A stretch of DNA of 64,000 bases, taken from positions 21,481 to 85,480 of the forward strand of contig JAFVSN010000037.1 of NCBI GenBank assembly GCA_017503735.1. The letters run 5' to 3'. How positions within the stretch are numbered: the stretch's first letter is position 1; each line of letters opens with the position of its first letter. Position numbers and translations under genes: made by a program. This stretch comes from Lachnospiraceae bacterium (GTDB lineage: Bacteria > Bacillota > Clostridia > Lachnospirales > Lachnospiraceae). Shown piece after piece: positions 26,801-35,244 of the stretch. The notes under the pieces are model-generated. The model was given only the letters and a program-made list of their open reading frames with translations. It did no database searches and was not told where the DNA came from.

Positions 26801-29341
26801 CTTCTCTGCCGCAACCAACGCCTCCGGAGTGGACTTGTAATGTACGGAAAGCGTATCCATAACAACCTCAGACAGCTTCGCATAAGCCTCCGGAGCTTTT
26901 TCCTTCATCCAGTGAGTAACTTCATGAGACATAGTAGGAATCATGGAGTCCTCAAATACACCCTCGTTCTCTTTAAAGCCCGCGTATACATCGACGTATA
27001 CCGTGTTTGTTTTCTTGTCATAGCGTCCGTTTTCAGCGGTTCTCACGCCGTTCTTGTCCGCCTTAGATTCAAACAGTACGACATTTACTCCGGTCGCCTT
27101 CGAAAACATCTTCGCAAAGGAAGCCGATGCCTTCTGTCTGCTGTTCAAATTCTTATAATTTACTCCCTTATCAGAAAAAGTACCGGCATTTATGGTCCCT
27201 CCCTCAGAAAAATACTTCTCTGTGACTGCATCCGCCTTCTTCTGCGGGTTTGCTGTTCTTTCAGAGATACCGAGCTTGTAAGCCTGTATTGCCTGTGCTT
27301 CTGAGAGTACGCCGCGTCTCTTTACTGCGTTATCTACTCCGAAAGCGTTCTTTCCGTAGGCATACGCCATATCGAAAGAATCTTTATATGCGGTCACGTC
27401 CTGTCCGTTATACATAGACACAAAAAGGTCGGCGTGAGACGGTTCCATTCCTTCCGCCATCTCCACCAACTCAGCATCTTTTCTGTTGAGAGTGACAGCA
27501 TCCCGCGCTCTTTCCCCCATGCTCGTCTTTAATACAGTATTCCCGGTTTCGTCTGTGCGGATTCCCTGTAATCTGATCGCATTTCCGGTCACATTATCCA
27601 CCGTATCGGATACATCCATAGAGGCCATTTTACCAACCGCATCCGGAGCGTTTCTTTTCATGCTCTCATACGCTTTCTGTCGCTCCGCTGTGAGGTCTTT
27701 TTCCACCTGGCTATACAACTTATCCTTTTCTCGTTTGGACAGCTTCTTACCGTCCTTTTCTGCCTCTGCAAGCCGAGACTCATACTCCGTTTCGACGTAT
27801 AATTCTTCTGCTGCGTTTCTATCAGTAACATAATCTGTACCGTATCTGTACGACTGCAAAAGGGACGGGGACTGCACAAAAGCACTTGATAATGTACCGA
27901 CAAGGAAAGCGTTTAACAGTTCCTCGTCCTCAACCAACTGTCCTAATTCTTCATCGGACATATAGGTAAACTTCTTTGCTACGGCGGAGCCAAGCCCGGC
28001 AAAAACTTCTTCCAAGCCCTCGCCGGCTGCTTTAATCCCGTACTCTGCGGCGTTTCTCAGAACAAAGTTTCCAATCTTGTTTCCAACTTTCTTCGCAAAC
28101 ATATCATCAAGACCGGCAATACCACGGCTTAACCCAAGTGCATTTATACCTTTACCTAAACCACCGAACATTAACTCAGAACCGGATTCAAATGCACCGC
28201 TCATAAGACCATACAAAAAAGCCTCTCCGTCCGTTGCTCCGTTTTGATATGCTTCACTCATGCCACTACCGGCGGAAGACGCGAGCAACGAACCACTTGT
28301 AAGAATCTGAGTGCCAACCTTACCAAGCCCAAGACCCTTTCCAATACCACCGGTTGCAAGATTAAAGCCCATCTGGCCTACACCTTCCATCACAGCATCG
28401 CCCATGCCACCGAGGAAAGAATCGTTCTGAATGTTGGAAGAGTAATACGGACGGTACAAATCTTGCGTCATGTTTCTATTTGCGTGTTCCTTCATAGACT
28501 CCGCCGCTTTTTCCGCACCGAAGAAATCTGCCACCCTAGAAGCTCCGTGAGTCGCAAAGTCCGCAACGCCTTCCATTGCGCCAAGAAGACCTTTACTACC
28601 CTTTACAACCGCATCCACAGCGGTAGCACCAAGAGCGTCCAACACATCGCCCGGCTGATATCCGTCAGCAAACGCATCACTTCCCTTAAAGAGTGCATCA
28701 CGGTTAATCATCGTTGCATCATACAAACGGTTCCGGTAGTCCTTCCACGCCTTTTGTGTTTCTCCGGAAGTAGTCTCAATAAGATAATCAACCGTTCTCA
28801 GTTCCTTTTCCGCGTCCGCCTTGTTTGCATACCCCACATTCAAACCGTACTTAGAAAGGAAGTCTGCATCTCCCGGATTCTCCTTTATCGCCTTCTGCAC
28901 CCCATCAAAGTCAAGTCCCTTGTACTTTTTCAGACGGTCCGCATTCTTTTTCGCCATGTTGTAGGAAAAAGAGTCAGAATACTTCCCATACTCAGCGGAC
29001 AAGGAGCCCCAACCGGTCAGCGCATCATCATAAGACTTAATCAATTTGTCCATGTTGCGGTTAAACTCTGTGAGGTCCTTTCCGTTATTGTTACTGTTCG
29101 TGTATCCCTTATAGGCGGTCAGACGGTCACGCATAGAAGATACCGTCTGATACGACTTTTTCATATCGTCTGCGGAGTGCCATCCTCTATAAACACGGTT
29201 TACGAGCTTAGAGGCTGATGTGAGGTCGGATTGTAAAGTATCAAGGCCGATATTCTGTTCCGCAACATGACTTCCAAACTTTCCCGTCCCCGTCTTCTTT
29301 GCTTTGTCCTGGCTGTTTATATAATCCAAAAATTTACCCAT
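20873..29341 (-). CDS. Giant polyvalent virion protein (2822 aa) with metalloprotease and two ADP-ribosyltransferase-like domains
   Basis: Layout: helical N-terminus (1-300); glycine-rich amphipathic segment (about 307-407) that could insert in membranes; zincin motif HEVTHWMKE at 806-814; a MuF-C-like toxin domain (about 975-1160); two ART-like modules starting VVYHGT with His at 1216 and 1510, the first with GFYFTN; coiled coils (about 1680-1720, 1910-1995); long helical region; hydrophobic LPD38-like segment (about 2670-2760). The modules are separated by NSDR, NSDRD, YSTRD and YSDR at 972, 1181, 1475 and 1676. This matches the polyvalent proteins that phages package and inject. ATG at 29341 follows GGAGGCACGC. 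Domain names are by eye; the zincin and ART calls are firmer than the rest. Confidence 0.8.
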   Translation of the reverse strand: MGKFLDYINSQDKAKKTGTGKFGSHVAEQNIGLDTLQSDLTSASKLVNRVYRGWHSADDMKKSYQTVSSMRDRLTAYKGYTNSNNNGKDLTEFNRNMDKLIKSYDDALTGWGSLSAEYGKYSDSFSYNMAKKNADRLKKYKGLDFDGVQKAIKENPGDADFLSKYGLNVGYANKADAEKELRTVDYLIETTSGETQKAWKDYRNRLYDATMINRDALFKGSDAFADGYQPGDVLDALGATAVDAVVKGSKGLLGAMEGVADFATHGASRVADFFGAEKAAESMKEHANRNMTQDLYRPYYSSNIQNDSFLGGMGDAVMEGVGQMGFNLATGGIGKGLGLGKVGTQILTSGSLLASSAGSGMSEAYQNGATDGEAFLYGLMSGAFESGSELMFGGLGKGINALGLSRGIAGLDDMFAKKVGNKIGNFVLRNAAEYGIKAAGEGLEEVFAGLGSAVAKKFTYMSDEELGQLVEDEELLNAFLVGTLSSAFVQSPSLLQSYRYGTDYVTDRNAAEELYVETEYESRLAEAEKDGKKLSKREKDKLYSQVEKDLTAERQKAYESMKRNAPDAVGKMASMDVSDTVDNVTGNAIRLQGIRTDETGNTVLKTSMGERARDAVTLNRKDAELVEMAEGMEPSHADLFVSMYNGQDVTAYKDSFDMAYAYGKNAFGVDNAVKRRGVLSEAQAIQAYKLGISERTANPQKKADAVTEKYFSEGGTINAGTFSDKGVNYKNLNSRQKASASFAKMFSKATGVNVVLFESKADKNGVRTAENGRYDKKTNTVYVDVYAGFKENEGVFEDSMIPTMSHEVTHWMKEKAPEAYAKLSEVVMDTLSVHYKSTPEALVAAEKNNHKKRGRDVSDEYAQDEIIARACEDMLSGNKTANEIIEKMDVQTLKTFSEKFKEVIDKIRAWLKELLGVYQSNSEEAKAVRKYDAKMAELQKAWDEAFAKAVRANQAMQNSETEDVAASERTQNSDRITKKIMQDFGRQYDAWDKKNPRLRFKVGVTGNALETLGVPKKGIFIDSSKLASILNDHPEMKDVVKKLPLLINDPILVMDSRSVSGRLVLTGELLVDYKIKNNPVMVALELHPVGRNGIELDEIRVASAYARNSGMQYLIENSVLRYINPDMQRTNSWLADTGLQLPFGSITIGSNGIVTYNDSIVKENVDNTGNRKKNEAENVQNSDRDSEGNGLTKEQIEFFKNSKALDKEGNLMVVYHGTVREFYTFDKQYANPEGNMGSGFYFTNDIGDVERNYANFDGPDFVIKLEHEAEMLVWPNSEEYVNEDGEYMDVDEIVEVLREKYATSEEPVTLKTYLNIQNPCYVGEHQTYLMSDISSEYDMEDFEDENEYDEAVEQMASDYIDDIMAAVDAEGFYNTDDIPSILYDAYAEGGITLEDLKTRLNDLYIEGENGELVANEVARIIVEKLGYDGIIDSTVSEKFKNMGIGKGTVHYIVFNSNQAKLTSNQTPTSNEDIRYSTRDSEGNGLTKEQIQFFKDSQVRDENGNLKVVYHGTHESFTVFRPNEYITEQNGGSNIAGYFSENESYAENYGITSAYYLDIKNPLRFEDTAMPLDKWKSWFKKNGVNGVVFDSSVTGKNGTRDTLKGANFDGVVYYSMVDLFDAGAYWTGDGNLTDKIKDAGYDGMVWEEEGLAWMPFNPNQIKSIDNKNPTSDADIHYSDRQTESIYDAVGALKRIQRENNKLKADIERLRKKNKLERTVTGGRELNESHIAAVAGHILKLADSSYNKADLASELKGIYEYLQGEDVEWDVFMSKATDLSQRVAAEARERKVKDDYAKMILSTIRNTRVSFNDTQKAEAEYAYGKNWIRNFFGRVTVANDGIPLESAWSEWAAMYPDVFDADISDADMVTALLDIYDSTKTASEVVETYDKSEVARELAFEIYNQFWNVSPVRTLADKHDKEVKRLKFEHRQEMKELRERKDAEVFETRWHYSELIHKVREARDEKIAQLKKESHEYTKQYREKLERRNQISQITKKSLKLNTWLKNNTKKEHIVEELKEPVAAVLRALDFSSESLLGTGEPTQKDISLKKAFAHLYKKMKDIDDGQGPEDYSLDMPIDYVNFLGEIKEQIDGIVEKVGDNQFVLRDMTLEQLQDVNKMLSILSHIVRSANKALADANGKAISNMAQSTMLYADSLGEKNKKVGGISNFFNFDNKLPVYAFKMMGEGGQQIFRNMQNGWDKMAFHVKQIIDYSEACYEAKEVNKWSKEVHEFKFADGSKAKMTTAHIMSLYCLQKREQARNHLIRGGIRVENFKNGANTITNEKGALLLPHEIDKVVSTLTERQKKVADDLQKFMNTVCSDWGNEVSMRRFGIKSFGEENYFPIQSDANVTPSKDSPNSRKGSEVFRLLNMDFTKELNPNASNRIMVDNIFDVFATHTSDMAKYNALALPVLDMFRWYSYKETYKFNPEDPEDKRRTAKTLRQSLESAYGDGATKYIFQFMKDINGAHSGGMLEAEKFGRKMISYYKTAAVGANLRVAFLQPVSYVRASAVMDPKYLSAALLHKPQIQKAKDTCGIALWKSLGFYDTNINRGVTSMIKHDESAFDWIKDKSMKLAEWGDSMTWGFLYNACEAEIKDTQPGLTGEAKDRAVAERLRDVIYATQVVDSTMTRTQMMRSKSGIAQMYVSFMSEPMMSYNLLMDGYTQFNADKRKTKSAAAALRKNKNLILRSVFTYCITSLTGAAIGGLFDTWRDDEEEEFTDAYIENVTENMISDVLGMVPVLKDFFSLGQGYSPTRMDEAFMTSTWNALKKIWKAKDEGINYKAVYSMLKTVSQLTGLPMGSFVRDVVMIWNNTVGEVYESLKLK

Positions 29342-29358
29342 GCGTGCCTCCTAATTGT

Positions 29359-30999
29359 TTATTTTCCTCTGTTTCGTACGTAGTCTTCCTGTATCTTTTT
29401 GATAAGCTCTGCCTTTCTCTCCGGGCTGAGGTTATCATCGCCTATGACAGCATCAATGTATGGCTGATACGGAATGTTTGTATCTTCGAGCATATAATTA
29501 AACGCTTCGCCAAACGCTTCATTACCGGCGTTTTCCTTACCCATGAGGTAAAGCTGCGAATACGCCGCATCATATCCGTCTCCAGATGCCCCCCCGTTTG
29601 CGACCCAGGTATCCTTAATGCTTTCAATCTCAGAAAGAGATAGCCCTTCTGTTTCTCCGAGCGGACTAAGTGCAGCCTGTGAATCCCGATATTCGCGTTC
29701 TTCGTCATCCAATGCTTTTCCGTAATCAAAATCCCTAGCGTCAGTGTAAGCACCAAACCGGAAATTCCTATCATCCACAGCCTGGTTATAGGCATCAACA
29801 TACGCACCATACTTAGCATTAAAATCATCCCAATAAGACTTCTCCGCCGCACTTCTGTCGTTAAGATACCTATTGTACTCTCTCTCGTACATACTTGCTG
29901 CATTGTCGCGGTTTGAGGTATAAGCATTAAGCATCCGGTTATACTCCGCGCTGTCTGCGTCCTGTAGCATCGCAAGTTCAGATAGCATCTTATCTCCCTC
30001 TGCGTTATACGCACCGAGCGCAAGATTATAATATTCCGGAAGGTTGTTGTATGCTTCGGAAATGTACTGATTATACGCAGAGTTTCCTACGGCTTGTCCG
30101 TATGTGCTCCCGTATCCGCCGGTAAGTGCCGCCGCCTGTCCCATGGAGTCTTGCATTGCCATCTTGCCACTGTTCATGGATGCGGAAAGCATCTGCTGAA
30201 ACATCGGGTCGGTACTCATGTCATACGAGAACTTGTCCCGGTTTCTATATTCATCCATCAACGACTTGATCTGACTCGTGTAAGAGGTTTTTCCGGAATT
30301 AAGCTGCGATAAGAGGGAGTTTGTATACTCCATCGCTTTTTTGTATTCGTCGGATACTGCAAACTGTCCGTACTCAAAACCGATATTGTCCAAATCAATT
30401 CCGTAATCCTCCGGAGAAATCCCGATAGAGGCGTTTAAATCAAGCCCGTAATCTTCCGGTTTTACAACCGGGGCATCAACGGCGTTCTTTGCAACCACAC
30501 CGGCCGTATTTTCTTCTACGGCTTTACTCTCCTCCGGGACAGTATCAAAAACAGAATCAACAAGGGACATATCGACCATAGAAGGCGGCATCTGAGGTCC
30601 AATATATTCTTCTTCCGGAATCTCCGGGACTGCGTTGTTCATCACCGTAAACTTGTCGCTCAACAACGAAGCGGCCGGACTTGCTTTCTCGGTAACCGAT
30701 GTGTTAGCCTTGTTTTGCGCGGATTCCATCGCCCGCTTCGTAATAAGGTTGTCAACCAATCCTACACCAATCCGTGCGCCAAGTTCGGCGGGAATGGTAA
30801 TTAACCCCGCTGTGCCCGGCTTAATTACAGTTCCCGGCTTAGATGCAAGCGGTCCGTTGTAATTTGGTGTCGTATTGTTCTTTAAAGCAAGCTTTTCCTT
30901 TCTTGCATCATCCGAAGATGTCCCGACATTTGATTTATTCGCCGGCGTGTTACTCTTGTTTTTGTTTCTGTTCCAAAAGTCCATATTAACGATTGGCAT
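29359..30999 (-). CDS. Probable internal virion / ejection protein (546 aa)
   Basis: 546 residues. The N-terminus (about 1-200) is low-complexity and acidic with Val-Pro-Glu-rich stretches and two near repeats of PEDYG(L/I)DL. The C-terminal two thirds are strongly helical, rich in Tyr, Asn, Asp and Ala (YNRYLNDRSAAEKSYWDDF and similar), as in ejection proteins of short-tailed phages. A MQDSMGQAAALTGGYGSTYGQAVG-type glycine-rich stretch sits near residue 285. It is directly upstream of the giant polyvalent gene (17-bp gap), which fits a joint role in the injection channel. No enzymatic motif is seen. Confidence 0.6.
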   Translation of the reverse strand: MPIVNMDFWNRNKNKSNTPANKSNVGTSSDDARKEKLALKNNTTPNYNGPLASKPGTVIKPGTAGLITIPAELGARIGVGLVDNLITKRAMESAQNKANTSVTEKASPAASLLSDKFTVMNNAVPEIPEEEYIGPQMPPSMVDMSLVDSVFDTVPEESKAVEENTAGVVAKNAVDAPVVKPEDYGLDLNASIGISPEDYGIDLDNIGFEYGQFAVSDEYKKAMEYTNSLLSQLNSGKTSYTSQIKSLMDEYRNRDKFSYDMSTDPMFQQMLSASMNSGKMAMQDSMGQAAALTGGYGSTYGQAVGNSAYNQYISEAYNNLPEYYNLALGAYNAEGDKMLSELAMLQDADSAEYNRMLNAYTSNRDNAASMYEREYNRYLNDRSAAEKSYWDDFNAKYGAYVDAYNQAVDDRNFRFGAYTDARDFDYGKALDDEEREYRDSQAALSPLGETEGLSLSEIESIKDTWVANGGASGDGYDAAYSQLYLMGKENAGNEAFGEAFNYMLEDTNIPYQPYIDAVIGDDNLSPERKAELIKKIQEDYVRNRGK

Positions 31000-31000
31000 C

Positions 31001-31531
31001 TTAATCCCCCTTTTCTTCGTATCGTCCTATTGCAATCCAGGAAAACGTGCTCGATTCTCCTGTTGTAAAGCCGGTATTTGTGATAGTCACATCAACGTGC
31101 GGGCTTGTGATAAGCACCGGTACCGCACTGTATTCCTTTTTAAATGTAACTGTGGTCCCGTTGTTCATGTTGCCGTAGCATATCCTGGTTCCGTCCGGTA
31201 GTCCGACATATCCATCCTCTCCCTCGGACATCACTGATTTTAACGATTCCTTGTATGCTTCGGAATTAAGTACATCCGATACGGTAAGCTGTGATGTGCT
31301 TACCTTCTCTACCCTCTGTTGGCTTTCCTCGGCGTTTGTCTGCACGCTCTGCATTTCCATACCAAGGTTTGAAAGCTCCATGCGGAAGGCTGCTGAGAAG
31401 TTCATGGGACCGATATCAGTAAGAGCAAGTTCAAGAGTCTCACGAAGCTGATACAAATAGTCCTCTATCTGTCTTACTTTGCTCCTTTCGTCCGCCGCCC
31501 TAAAATTCGGGTACGGTATAAGATGCTCCAT
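31001..31531 (-). CDS. Tail protein with C-terminal H-type-lectin-like domain
   Basis: 176 residues. The N-terminal helix set (YPNFRAADERSKVRQIEDYLYQLRETLELAL) is a conserved attachment segment seen in short tail fibres of Firmicute phages. A coiled region follows, then a beta-rich C-terminus (about 105-172) with KKEYSAVPVLITSPHVDVTI and FSWIAIGRY, which resembles phage H-type lectin domains. It probably binds the host surface. It overlaps the nozzle gene by 1 nt and ends 1 nt before the 546-aa gene, so it belongs to the tail module. Confidence 0.6.
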   Translation of the reverse strand: MEHLIPYPNFRAADERSKVRQIEDYLYQLRETLELALTDIGPMNFSAAFRMELSNLGMEMQSVQTNAEESQQRVEKVSTSQLTVSDVLNSEAYKESLKSVMSEGEDGYVGLPDGTRICYGNMNNGTTVTFKKEYSAVPVLITSPHVDVTITNTGFTTGESSTFSWIAIGRYEEKGD

Positions 31532-33309
31532 TAAACATCGCTCCCTTCCTCTATGGTCTTCGTAACGGAATATATCTTACAATCGCCGGTTCCTTCCAAG
31601 CGGTACTTGAAATGGTCACACCGCCTCGGCATTACCGGAATTGTAAAGGTCTTCGTTGCCTTGCCGCTCATGTTGAAGATATGATCCCATTCCCCGCAAG
31701 AATCGTACTGTAAGTAAAAATCCACGCTCGCACCTATCTCCATGGAAAGACGGATATTGATTCTGCCGACATACTTATTGTCCGGGGAAGAAAACCCAAG
31801 ATTCCCGCTTTCTGCCATCCATTTGACACGCTTTTCGTTCTCCCTATCGTCTGTGTCATACACAATGGTTCCAAAAACTGATTTCAGCTTCTTGTCCTCG
31901 GAATCTACATAATACAAATCCTCGTCGTGCCTACAGAAAAACATTACGGCCGTATCGTCTTCTTTACACCACAAACCTTTTTTCGTGTCATACACAAACA
32001 ACGCATACTTACCGTCCGTCCCCTTCATAGAGATGTAATATTCATCTCCTATTGTGCCACCAACAGCGTCCAAATATCTAACCTCGCCAAGATTATTTGA
32101 TATGGTTTGTGGTTGGCTTCCGCCATAAGCGCAAACAGCATCCGCGCTCTTGTAATACAGTACCTCGTTTACGATACACAGGCTTTTATGGCTTCCCCTC
32201 TGCACACCCCTACAGTACGTCTCAACTGTTCTGTGTGCGCCGGTACTACTCACAATTACCTTTACCATACAATCCTCTTTGAAAAAGATAGGATTGCCAA
32301 GGTACGTTGTTGCGCCGGTAAATTTCCCGTCACTACCAATCGTTGCCGCCCAGGAGTCAGTCGATATACCCGCATACGCTTTCCAGTTCGTCACATCTCC
32401 AAGCTTACAACAATATACCTCGTGCCCGTCCGCAGAACACCCCCACAGCCGGTTATTGCATTCCGTGACAAACTCCATATCCGGGACTTCACGCACAACC
32501 TCTATAGGAACCGTAAGCGTCTTGTTTGCTCCGAGAAGTCCCACGATGGTAATGCAATCGTCTGTAAGGTCGGTAATGCAAGTATTGATTGATACTTTCC
32601 CGTCGCCCTCGTCGTTTACAAAGATGTTCTTTGCCTCCGTCCATTCCACACCGGTCAAATCAAGCGTGATTTTTATACCGTCCTCTTTCTTAAAATTCTT
32701 TCCGATTCCAACCTGGGAAATCTGAATATAGGTTGTGTTCACGTTTACCCAAACAGAAGTAGCAGAGGACCATTGACGCAAGGTAGACTTGCCATTGATG
32801 GTAGACATTAGGTAATCGCCGGTTTCCGGTTCTTTGTCTTTGTAATACGCCTCGTCGTGCCACACAATCGCCTTTCCACTTGCATCACACAAGGAAAACG
32901 TGACCTCTGCATTAGAATTAAATCTTGACTCAATTTCTCCGGAAGTGTTATCCGATGTGTTATACCACACCTTATCCGGAAAAATAACGATGTACGCGCC
33001 CATCTTTGCAATCGTCTTTTCTCCTTCTATGGAAATGGTTCCGGATACTTCCTTTTCTTCTCCGTCAAGATACAGCTTCCCATTATCAACCCATACAAGA
33101 CTTTCCTTTTCGATTAACCCTTGCGGATTCTCAAACGTCCGACACACGCCTCTCCTTCTACGCGGGGACAACACAGGGAAATACCTCGAAGTCATATTTC
33201 GCATATCGTAAAATTCTCCGTCCGCACAGGCAAGAGTATGATTATACCCGCCGAAAGCTGTTGTCATTTCCCTTCCTCTTGTCTGCTCTACATACTGTGG
33301 AAAATACAT
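31531..33309 (-). CDS. Tail nozzle / stabilisation protein (P22 gp10-like)
   Basis: 592 residues, beta-strand-rich throughout with many Trp-Tyr blades (MYFPQYVEQTRGREMTTAFGGYN at the N-terminus, ECNNRLWGCSADGHEVYCCKLGDVTNW in the middle). This pattern fits the propeller-type nozzle proteins that plug the portal-tail of podoviruses such as P22 gp10. Position right after the connector gene supports this. It starts on the stop of the connector (1-nt overlap). A role in host binding cannot be excluded. Confidence 0.65.
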   Translation of the reverse strand: MYFPQYVEQTRGREMTTAFGGYNHTLACADGEFYDMRNMTSRYFPVLSPRRRRGVCRTFENPQGLIEKESLVWVDNGKLYLDGEEKEVSGTISIEGEKTIAKMGAYIVIFPDKVWYNTSDNTSGEIESRFNSNAEVTFSLCDASGKAIVWHDEAYYKDKEPETGDYLMSTINGKSTLRQWSSATSVWVNVNTTYIQISQVGIGKNFKKEDGIKITLDLTGVEWTEAKNIFVNDEGDGKVSINTCITDLTDDCITIVGLLGANKTLTVPIEVVREVPDMEFVTECNNRLWGCSADGHEVYCCKLGDVTNWKAYAGISTDSWAATIGSDGKFTGATTYLGNPIFFKEDCMVKVIVSSTGAHRTVETYCRGVQRGSHKSLCIVNEVLYYKSADAVCAYGGSQPQTISNNLGEVRYLDAVGGTIGDEYYISMKGTDGKYALFVYDTKKGLWCKEDDTAVMFFCRHDEDLYYVDSEDKKLKSVFGTIVYDTDDRENEKRVKWMAESGNLGFSSPDNKYVGRINIRLSMEIGASVDFYLQYDSCGEWDHIFNMSGKATKTFTIPVMPRRCDHFKYRLEGTGDCKIYSVTKTIEEGSDV

Positions 33310-33758
33310 CAGCTACGCACCCCCTTGAAGATTTTAAACCCTACACGCTTCCGGGTATGGGTCTTGTTATAATACTTTTCATAATTTAACAGTAGCCCGT
33401 TAAACGTGGATGCGCTGTTATTGTATCTCGCTGCTTCCCCGTTTGCTTCATCTATCTTCGCTTTAAGATATGCAACATAAAGCTCGTCATACGGGAATGG
33501 GACAAGAAGCTCTTTCGAAAGGTCCTCCGCTGTGTAACCGGCAAATTCTACCGGACCTGTCTCTTCCTCCGGAATCTCCTCTCCTTCTCGAAGAATAACA
33601 ACCTTGTCTTCTTCCTTTTCGGCGGGCTGTTCGTACATATCAATGATGTCATTTTTAATGGATGCCTCTAAAACGGACAGCCAACGTAATTTTTCCTCAA
33701 TACCGTACTGATTCGGTTTGGTTGCATCTACTCTGTTAATGCACTCTTCTATTATCAT
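33309..33758 (-). CDS. Head-tail connector protein
   Basis: 149 residues, mostly helical (IIEECINRVDATKPNQYGIEEKLRWLSVLEASIKNDIIDMY at the start; LLVPFPYDELYVAYLKAKIDEANGEAARYNNSASTFNGLL near the end). The second block, with its PY-DELY and Ala-Asn-Gly helix, is typical of gp4/gp6-type adaptor proteins that ring the portal. Location between capsid and nozzle genes agrees. ATG at 33758. Confidence 0.7.
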   Translation of the reverse strand: MIIEECINRVDATKPNQYGIEEKLRWLSVLEASIKNDIIDMYEQPAEKEEDKVVILREGEEIPEEETGPVEFAGYTAEDLSKELLVPFPYDELYVAYLKAKIDEANGEAARYNNSASTFNGLLLNYEKYYNKTHTRKRVGFKIFKGVRS

Positions 33759-33821
33759 GACGTACCCCCTTCTAAGTAAAAAAGGGAAAGCCTACAGCTT
33801 CCCCTTTTGCATCTCTTCTTT

Positions 33822-34127
33822 CTACTGCGGCTCTCTGAGTCCGTTCTTGTCGATATAATCAATAGCCGCGTCCTCGGCTTTCTCATTGTTCTCGATAATC
33901 TCTGCAAGACCTTCCGGAACCTCGACATACTCTCCGCGCTTAATGATATAGTTCTTGAAATTATAGGAATAAAACTCGTCCTGGACGGCTTTCTGTCCTT
34001 TTAACTTCGGGAGCTTAATTCGCACGGTCTTCTCAGTGGTTGCTTTCTTCGAAGAACTTCTCTTCTTCTCAGTGGTTGCCGCTTCTGCTACGTTTGCTGT
34101 AACATTCTCTTCATTATTGTTTGCCAT
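33822..34127 (-). CDS. Small Lys/Thr-rich phage structural-region protein (101 aa)
   Basis: 101 residues. The N-terminal 45 are low-complexity with a repeated TTEK/KKRSSSKKATTEK pattern; the C-terminal half (KGQKAVQDEFYSYNFKNYIIKRGEYVEVPEGLAEII) looks like a compact domain. It sits right after the major capsid gene, the place of head decoration or head-completion proteins. The function is unknown; this is a positional guess. Confidence 0.6.
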   Translation of the reverse strand: MANNNEENVTANVAEAATTEKKRSSSKKATTEKTVRIKLPKLKGQKAVQDEFYSYNFKNYIIKRGEYVEVPEGLAEIIENNEKAEDAAIDYIDKNGLREPQ

Positions 34128-34188
34128 GCCTTATCATCCTTTCTTTAATAGGGAGCGGAAGGCGAACCCGCTCCCCTTAATATTATCC

Positions 34189-35211
34189 CTAGTTCTCCTC
34201 GTCGATATCGCCGTAGGAAGAACCGGATTCTACACGAATCATTCTCTCCTGGTAGAGAATCTTTGCACCGTGGCAGAACTTATATCCGATGGTGCTGAAC
34301 TGTTCAAGCGGACCGCCGATAGTTCCCTTCGGCTTAACGATCATCTCCATGCCTTCTCCCTCCGGATCAAGAACACCGTACGCCTTCTTACCAAAGAATA
34401 AGGTGGCATAAACAGCATTCGCGCCCCCGGCGGTTTCCTTGCCCCATACCTTAGCTTCGTTGCACTCGATAAAACGAACATTATGAAGCTTGCCGATTTC
34501 TCCTTCGAAAATCGGGGCTACGGCGTTATACTTGTGGAACTCCTTCCACTCCTCGCTGTTGCGGAGGTCAAATGCAACGGACGGATGGATAATTGCAACA
34601 TAGGAACCGTCAATAAGCGGTGCACGGTTCTTCTTTAACCAGGTGGCAGTCTTCGCAACCATCTCCGGAGTAAGTACGTCTGCGTTAGTAAGTGCCGCTC
34701 TGGACTCCTTACCGCCACAGTATGCAACAGAATTACCGGCAATAAGTACGTTTCTCGTAAGAGTGTCGTAAGTCTCGCCCTCTGCCGCACCCATCTCCTC
34801 GGTTGCGCCGAAAATAACATCGTCGAAAGACTCCAACTCTAAGCGGTCGGATACTGCGGTGTAATCGCCGTGCTGAGTCGTTTCAGCCTCTAAGGAAATC
34901 ATGCCGAAGCTCTTTCCTTCCGGAATAACACCCTCAGTAAGCGGGGTCAACGCCTTTGCAAAGGTCTTGAACTTTCTCCACTCGATCTTGTTGCCCTTCA
35001 TCGGCTGCTTGTCACCGAACTGAGTGAACACCATCTCCGCACGAGCATTTTCCAACAAAGTCTTGTTGTAGAAAGTCTTCATGGTCGGAGATAAGCTTGC
35101 CTGTGTGGTTACATTGACCGGATTTACGGTCGGAGTACCGGCAGTGGTACCCTGGGTAAAATCAGCGAATAACTGTAAGTTTACGCGATTCAATAAATGG
35201 TTCTTTCTCAT
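34189..35211 (-). CDS. Major capsid protein, N4-gp56 family
   Basis: 340 residues of HK97-fold type. Family features seen: TTQASLSPTMKTFYNKTLLENARAEMVFTQFG near the N-terminus, the E-loop-like region KGNKIEWRKFKTFAKALTPLTEGVIPEG (about 75-100), and the later domain with DGSYVAIIHPSVAFDLR and FGKKAYGVLDPEGEG. The N-terminus carries VNLQLFA, a motif shared with the scaffold protein. It forms the icosahedral shell. RBS GAAGGGAGAAAAA before ATG at 35211. Confidence 0.9.
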   Translation of the reverse strand: MRKNHLLNRVNLQLFADFTQGTTAGTPTVNPVNVTTQASLSPTMKTFYNKTLLENARAEMVFTQFGDKQPMKGNKIEWRKFKTFAKALTPLTEGVIPEGKSFGMISLEAETTQHGDYTAVSDRLELESFDDVIFGATEEMGAAEGETYDTLTRNVLIAGNSVAYCGGKESRAALTNADVLTPEMVAKTATWLKKNRAPLIDGSYVAIIHPSVAFDLRNSEEWKEFHKYNAVAPIFEGEIGKLHNVRFIECNEAKVWGKETAGGANAVYATLFFGKKAYGVLDPEGEGMEMIVKPKGTIGGPLEQFSTIGYKFCHGAKILYQERMIRVESGSSYGDIDEEN

Positions 35212-35244
35212 TTTTTCTCCCTTCTGTGTACAGGGAGGTATTTG

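Noticed and set aside
21944-29218. Long plus-strand ORFs (up to 324 aa) opposite the giant gene
   Set aside because: They are antisense shadows of a single 2822-codon frame with clear domains, and none has a convincing ribosome site.
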